Part shown: piece by piece, positions 13,394 through 17,698 of the stretch | How positions within the stretch are numbered: the stretch's first letter is position 1 | How the letters are laid out: the number at the start of each line of letters is the position of its first letter | Assembly: GCA_030916545.1 (NCBI GenBank) | Contig: JAUPWI010000018.1 | Span: forward strand, 1-17,698 | DNA: 17,698 nt | Direction: 5' to 3' | Source: Patescibacteria group bacterium | GTDB lineage: Bacteria; Patescibacteriota; Minisyncoccia; Moranbacterales; UBA1568 | Translations under genes and position numbers: made by a program | Notes under the pieces: generated by a model | Databases searched by the model: none | The model's input: only the letters and a program-made list of their open reading frames with translations | Told to the model about the DNA's origin: nothing

Positions 13394-15886
13394 CTAAACA
13401 CCCTCTGCAAGTCTGACCCGATTCATGATTTCACGATTCACAGTCGCGGCATCACGACCGAATCGGAGCCTCGAAAGCTCCTTCAAGGCATTGGCGACCT
13501 CCTGATTCCCCTTCGTCGGAGCATACGTCTTCATATTGAAAGGCTTGGTAAGCTCGCCGTTCATCAGGATACGGGTGAAGCAATTGAAATTATCCACGTT
13601 CATCAGGTCATTGGAACTGAAAATCGGGGAAAATTGTTTCTCAAGAAACTCGCTGTCTTCCGGACCGACACGAAAAGCCACCATACTGCCGACATTTCCG
13701 AAGACGGCCTTAGAAATATCTTCCTTGAGTTGTGCGATGAATTGATGGGCCAGAATGAGACAGAGACGGTATTTCCGAGCTTCAGAAAGAATCTGCGCAA
13801 CGGAATTCGTCGTGACATTATGGAACTCATCCAAATAGAGATAAAAATCCTGACGTTCATTCTCCGGCGTATCAACCCGAGAAAGGGCTGACATGAGCAG
13901 GCGCCCCACGATGACCATGCCGAGCAATCGCGCATTGATTTCTCCGATTTTTCCCTTCGAGAGATTAATCAGAAGGATTTTTCCACTATCCATGATTTCA
14001 CGAAAATTGATCGCGCTCTTCTGCTGCGCGATAATCGGTCGCATGATGTCATTCGAGATAAATGCGGTCAGCTTCGAGGTGATATAGGGGACCATATTGG
14101 CGAGCGCCGCTTCACCACCGGCCTTTTCTGCCTCCTTCAGCCAGAAATCCCTCACGATAGGATTCGTGCAATGATCGAGTTTGAATCGACGGAAATCTTC
14201 ATCCGACAAAACCTTGGAGATTTCCATCAGGGTTGAACCACTCTCGGGGTGCTCCATGATCAAGAGCATAGCGTTCCGCATATACTGCTCAAACATCGGA
14301 CCGCCGGTCGCCTTGAGATCATAGAGCTGGTCGAAGATGCCGATCATCTCATTGATGATGAATGTCTTCTGTTCGGGATGCGCCGGATCGAACTCCAGCA
14401 TATTAATGCCGATCGGCCGTTCGACATCCGCCGGATCGAAAACGATAACATCCTCAGCCCGCTCTTTCGGTATCGCCGTCAAGATATCCTCAATAGCATC
14501 CCCGTGCGGATCGATAAAACAAAATCCCTTGCCACTTATCGCGTCTTTCTTCGCCATTTCCTGAAGAAAATTCGATTTACCGGTACCCGTCTGACCGATC
14601 GTGTATAGATGCCGCCGTCGATCATTGTCGGTGATACGGATTTCCGTCTTTGTGCCGCGATAATCATTGTATCCCATCAGCAGTCCCGCAGAGGGGATAT
14701 TAATCGGCGGCGGGGCGGCTCCGGCCTTCAGCCACTTGATTTTCGGTGTTTCGGTGGTCGAAATCGGAAAATGGAATATGCTCGAGACTTCTTCGACCCC
14801 GAGAATACTCGACTCCTCCTCGTTGAAAGTCCGGAAAATGTATTCGAAGACTTCCTGCTTCTCCTTCACGCGACGCAGCACCCGGAACAGGTTCACTTCC
14901 GGATTCTCGAATTGACTGAAGGCGTTTTCGATATGCGAGAGGATCTCCGCCGCCCGCTCGTGTGTTTGAGCGGTAGCCACCAATCGTATATTCACTGAGA
15001 AGGCCGCCTTGTTCGCCTTGCTGTCGATCGTCTTCACGAGATCCTGTTCTTCCGACGTCAAGGCCACCTGTTTTTCCGCCTGATCATTCTGGGCAGAGGA
15101 AAGATTACCTCCCGAAAGCACGTCCATCACACCCTTTCCGATCTCCTTGCCGGCACCCTTCATCAGTGAATCTCCCTCTGCATCCCGGAGACGCTTCCCT
15201 CCCTGCATCTTCTGCGCGATCTCATGCCCCGAGGATCGCCACCCGCTCGGTGCCGGGGCAAGCACGACCTGGATGGCCGCCCCTTCTGCCTCGGTATTCA
15301 GACGACTCAGAGCATTCGAGATCTCACTCAGAGGGTCGACGCCGATACCGCGGTACGTCCGAAGCGGAAGTGCGTGATTCTTCGAAAGACCGAGCACCGC
15401 GATAGCCGTCGCACTCTCCGGAGAGAAGACTGTATAGTCGGAGACCTTCTCGATGACCGCATTCGGAAAGAAGCTGTGCAGCTGTTTTTCGATATTCTCC
15501 CGAAACCGTTTCGGCATGGACAGGTAAAAGAAGATTTCCTCGCTGTTCGACGGATTGGCGATCTCAAAGACGATATTCGGCATCCGATAAAACCATTGCC
15601 TCCAGGATCCCACTCTCCACTTGAGAGACGATATGGAAGTCAGGAACTGCTCCATCGCGACGATCTCCTCCCGCCAGGCATCGGCGTTCTGATTCTGCTG
15701 CGCTTCCTGACTCCGCTTGATACGGGATACTTTGACCATTTCCAGATCCATCTGCATAGATTGGCTCACGGATATGCGGAAACGCAGCACACTCCGGAGA
15801 ATCAGGAATCCACCCGAGAAAAACGAGAGGATACCGAATATACCGAGCAGCGGTATCAGAACGATATTGAAATCAAAACCAGACAT
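13394..15886 (-). CDS. TraG/VirD4- and HerA-like membrane ATPase
   Basis: The 830-residue product has an N-terminal transmembrane segment (about 8-31) and a large N-terminal domain (45-400) of the type seen before such ATPases in CPR and archaea. The ATPase core has Walker A GQTGTGKS (431-438), F-I-D-P-H-G-D (457-463), Walker B FYLYLDEF (681-688) and the A-H-Q-F motif (713-716). These are typical of type IV secretion coupling proteins and HerA/FtsK-like pumps that move DNA or protein through the membrane as hexamers. No relaxase or VirB4 lies in the window. It is the last gene of the minus operon, starting 27 nt after the 144-residue gene. The substrate is unknown. Confidence 0.9.
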   Translation of the reverse strand: MSGFDFNIVLIPLLGIFGILSFFSGGFLILRSVLRFRISVSQSMQMDLEMVKVSRIKRSQEAQQNQNADAWREEIVAMEQFLTSISSLKWRVGSWRQWFYRMPNIVFEIANPSNSEEIFFYLSMPKRFRENIEKQLHSFFPNAVIEKVSDYTVFSPESATAIAVLGLSKNHALPLRTYRGIGVDPLSEISNALSRLNTEAEGAAIQVVLAPAPSGWRSSGHEIAQKMQGGKRLRDAEGDSLMKGAGKEIGKGVMDVLSGGNLSSAQNDQAEKQVALTSEEQDLVKTIDSKANKAAFSVNIRLVATAQTHERAAEILSHIENAFSQFENPEVNLFRVLRRVKEKQEVFEYIFRTFNEEESSILGVEEVSSIFHFPISTTETPKIKWLKAGAAPPPINIPSAGLLMGYNDYRGTKTEIRITDNDRRRHLYTIGQTGTGKSNFLQEMAKKDAISGKGFCFIDPHGDAIEDILTAIPKERAEDVIVFDPADVERPIGINMLEFDPAHPEQKTFIINEMIGIFDQLYDLKATGGPMFEQYMRNAMLLIMEHPESGSTLMEISKVLSDEDFRRFKLDHCTNPIVRDFWLKEAEKAGGEAALANMVPYITSKLTAFISNDIMRPIIAQQKSAINFREIMDSGKILLINLSKGKIGEINARLLGMVIVGRLLMSALSRVDTPENERQDFYLYLDEFHNVTTNSVAQILSEARKYRLCLILAHQFIAQLKEDISKAVFGNVGSMVAFRVGPEDSEFLEKQFSPIFSSNDLMNVDNFNCFTRILMNGELTKPFNMKTYAPTKGNQEVANALKELSRLRFGRDAATVNREIMNRVRLAEGV

Positions 15887-15913
15887 AATATGTGCGTTCG
15901 CCAGTCCGATACA

Positions 15914-16348
15914 TCAATCCTTCCCCATCATCCCCTTCTCGACCAAACCCTGATAAAACTTGTCCACCATCTCATCATGCATCCGATCGAGGAGATAATA
16001 GTTCTTCATCTTCTGCGCCACGTGTACCGCATGCGGAATCCCCTTCTGTGTCGCCAGATCGAGCAGTCGGGTCACCTGACTCTCGATATCCGCCAACAAG
16101 GAAAGATTCCGGGCGTCATCCGTCGCGCTCAAAGCGGACCCGGACGTCCCGAGAACCGTGCCTGCCTTGTTCAAAATCTCAGTCAGCTGATTCGTTTCAC
16201 TCTCCTGGGTTTTTTCCGGACCTTTTTCGCTTTCCGGACCCTCCGAAGAAGCCTCGCGCTCCTGCGGAGAGGACGTCTGTTCCGGTTTTCCCTCCACGGA
16301 TACCGTCACCCCAGACACTTCTCCGATCGGACGCAATTCTTCTGGCAT
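15914..16348 (-). CDS. Hypothetical 144-residue protein, ATPase-operon component
   Basis: I do not recognise this protein. Residues 1-55 are a disordered Glu/Ser/Pro-rich tail. Residues 84-141 form a compact, likely helical domain with D-I-E-S-Q-V-T-R-L-L-D-L-A, H-A-V-H-V-A-Q-K-M and Y-L-L-D-R-M-H-D-E-M-V. It has no signal peptide and no transmembrane helix, so it is expected in the cytoplasm. It lies 16 nt after the DUF5663-like gene and 27 nt before the ATPase in the same direction, which suggests an adaptor or partner of the ATPase. No good Shine-Dalgarno is seen. Confidence 0.75.
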   Translation of the reverse strand: MPEELRPIGEVSGVTVSVEGKPEQTSSPQEREASSEGPESEKGPEKTQESETNQLTEILNKAGTVLGTSGSALSATDDARNLSLLADIESQVTRLLDLATQKGIPHAVHVAQKMKNYYLLDRMHDEMVDKFYQGLVEKGMMGKD

Positions 16349-16364
16349 ACACGTTCGGAAATAA

Positions 16365-16664
16365 TTACACGAATTCCTGCTTCATCTGATCCTTGAATTC
16401 CGCCGCTACCTTCGCGATCATATCCTCATAATCCGGAATTCTCCCTTTCAGGAAGGCAGTGATCTCCTCCTGAGAACCGTTCCGGTCGATAAGCTCATCG
16501 TATTCCTGAGTTCCCTTCTCTCCCAGTCGATCGAAAGTCTCCAAAAGAATGCGCTTCAGAAGAGCTTCGCCCATCTTGGCGACGAGTTCGTTCTTCCGTG
16601 CCTCATCGAGTGCTCCGAAACCGAGCTCATCGGCCAACTGATCGAGTATCGCTGCGTAATCCAT
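16365..16664 (-). CDS. DUF5663-like small helical protein
   Basis: The 99-residue product is acidic, with no transmembrane helix, and predicted all-helical. The pattern L-G-F-G-A-L-D-E then K-M-G-E-A-L-L-K-R-I-L-L-E and later I-T-A-F-L-K-G-R-I-P-D-Y-E resembles DUF5663, a small domain common in Patescibacteria; this match is from memory. Function is unknown. It is 48 nt downstream of the LysM-like gene and 16 nt before the 144-residue gene in the same operon. The upstream sequence is an A-run without a clear ribosome binding site. Confidence 0.72.
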   Translation of the reverse strand: MDYAAILDQLADELGFGALDEARKNELVAKMGEALLKRILLETFDRLGEKGTQEYDELIDRNGSQEEITAFLKGRIPDYEDMIAKVAAEFKDQMKQEFV

Positions 16665-16712
16665 AGTCTTTTTTTGGTGATTTAGTATCTCTCGGAAAAC
16701 ATAACCGTCTTC

Positions 16713-17698
16713 CTATATCTCAACGCCTCTTATTTTGACGATGGGCGCCCGTACATTGTCCCGGATAATCTCCCTCACGGTCCGGTCCGCATTTGTCGCA
16801 AGGAATTCCCTCGTACCCGCTCCCGGAATACTCACCAGAATCTCTTTCATCCGTGCCGCGTCCGCCGCCGTCACTCCGGCCGGCAATGCGCCCGGATTCT
16901 GTGCTGCTTCCGCGAGTTGTCGCAGAGTCCACTGTGCGGCCGGTCCCGTCTCGAGTACCGTTTCCACGGACTCAAGAGTCGCAAGATTGACAGGACCCAT
17001 CCCGGGGACATTTATGTACCGCTCACCGGCAACTGACGGTGTCTCAGCGGCTGGTGCACGACTGACAGTATCGGACGAATTAGCCACGGAACCACTCGGC
17101 TCAGCAACGATGAGATCACCCTGTATATCGGTGATGTCCTCCGTGCGAATTCCCGGAATACGATAGGCGCGGCGCCCCTCATCACCCAAGAGAGTTGCAC
17201 CCGCCGTCGCATCACGGACTCGTACGGGAGCATCCGTATTATTGCCTATCCCGGCACTCTCACCAGCGGCACCGACAGAAGTAGGCCCCGAAACAGCAAC
17301 TCCCCCTGCCGGACCCCCAGGCGTGATGGCCGCTGCGATATTCTTTCCCCTATTCGCGAGAATCGAGGCCTTCTGTTCCGGTGTGAGATTATTGGTGGCC
17401 TCCAAAATCTTTTGCATATCTTCGGCGCTCAACACCTTCTTCCAATCGAATACCGCTCCGACCTTAAGATTCGCGCTCCCTCCCTGCGCCAAATAGGCAT
17501 CTTTCAGCGCATCCGCAAAATACAAATTCTCGGCCTCACCCTTCACTCCCAATTCCTTCGCCATATTTCCGGCCAATTTCCAGACCGAATCTCCCTTCAC
17601 GAGAGTGATTTCCTTTCCAAGAATACCCGCGGTGCCACCTACCGATTCAGCCGCTTTCGCAGCTGGTTCGGGAACCGAAGAGGATGGCGTTTCTCTGG
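16713..17698 (-). CDS. LysM-like domain protein, N-terminus outside window
   Basis: The frame is open to the window edge, so the true start lies beyond 17698; a GTG at 17600 is internal. The visible 327 residues begin with an Ala/Pro/Ser-rich stretch. A LysM-like domain follows: L-V-K-G-D-S-V-W-K-L-A, L-Y-F-A-D-A-L-K-D-A-Y, N-L-K-V-G-A-V-F-D-W, then E-A-T-N-N-L-T-P-E-Q. Next is a low-complexity Gly/Ala/Val region and a C-terminal helical region ending in I-V-K-I-R-G-V-E-I. LysM domains bind N-acetylglucosamine-containing glycans, so it may anchor the operon's machinery to the wall. The domain order matches the C-terminal domain of the 6417 protein. Confidence 0.78.
   Translation of the reverse strand, partial: RETPSSSVPEPAAKAAESVGGTAGILGKEITLVKGDSVWKLAGNMAKELGVKGEAENLYFADALKDAYLAQGGSANLKVGAVFDWKKVLSAEDMQKILEATNNLTPEQKASILANRGKNIAAAITPGGPAGGVAVSGPTSVGAAGESAGIGNNTDAPVRVRDATAGATLLGDEGRRAYRIPGIRTEDITDIQGDLIVAEPSGSVANSSDTVSRAPAAETPSVAGERYINVPGMGPVNLATLESVETVLETGPAAQWTLRQLAEAAQNPGALPAGVTAADAARMKEILVSIPGAGTREFLATNADRTVREIIRDNVRAPIVKIRGVEI

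Noticed and set aside
14249..16396. Long forward frames opposite the ATPase operon (for example 390 residues from 15224)
   Set aside because: They are antisense shadows: the ATPase has intact Walker A and B motifs and the forward products have no family features.
1..17698. CRISPR array, insertion sequence or prophage
   Set aside because: No regularly spaced repeats, transposase, integrase or phage structural gene was found on either strand.

Overview
The window looks like part of a chromosome of a Patescibacteria (CPR) bacterium, most likely of the Parcubacteria/Paceibacteria type. This is inferred from the proteins: a short EF-Ts, an S2 with an N-terminal extension, several conserved small hypotheticals of CPR flavour, and a degenerate PP2C-like membrane protein next to a TraG/VirD4-like ATPase operon. 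TGA, TAG and TAA all terminate genes, so the standard bacterial code is used and the UGA-recoding CPR lineages are unlikely. I see no insertion sequence, prophage or CRISPR array.

Region 1 (1-2940, minus strand) carries translation genes: rpsB, tsf, a membrane-anchored TPR protein, then a tRNA-Thr(UGU)/tRNA-Tyr(GUA)/tRNA-Thr(GGU) cluster with its own promoter. rpsB has a strong sigma70-type promoter and a leader of about 160 nt with three hairpins. Its -35 box overlaps the -35 box of the divergent rpmE promoter.

Region 2 (2930-5575, plus strand) continues translation: rpmE (L31), a possible 25-residue small ORF, a terminator, then prfA and prmC. These encode release factor 1 and the enzyme family that methylates its GGQ motif. 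They overlap by ATGA and end at a strong terminator.

Region 3 (5580-7090) holds a 31-codon lysine-rich histone-H1-like gene (minus), a gene-poor 0.7 kb stretch with A-tracts, and a single-pass membrane protein with an extracytoplasmic LysM-like domain (plus). It closes with a long hairpin between convergent genes.

Region 4 (7116-10900, minus) is a probable five-gene operon: winged-helix/degenerate nucleotidyltransferase regulator, rmuC, a small membrane protein, a WecA/MraY-superfamily phosphoglycosyl transferase, and a DUF192 protein.

Region 5 (10930-17698) has a 778-residue PP2C-like/TM/propeller-like protein on plus. It converges on a minus operon of a LysM-like protein (cut by the window edge), a DUF5663-like small protein, a 144-residue protein and an 830-residue TraG/HerA-type ATPase. 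This operon is the best candidate for a less-described cell-envelope or DNA/protein translocation system. Promoter, leader and domain calls come from reading the sequence by eye; no database search was run.
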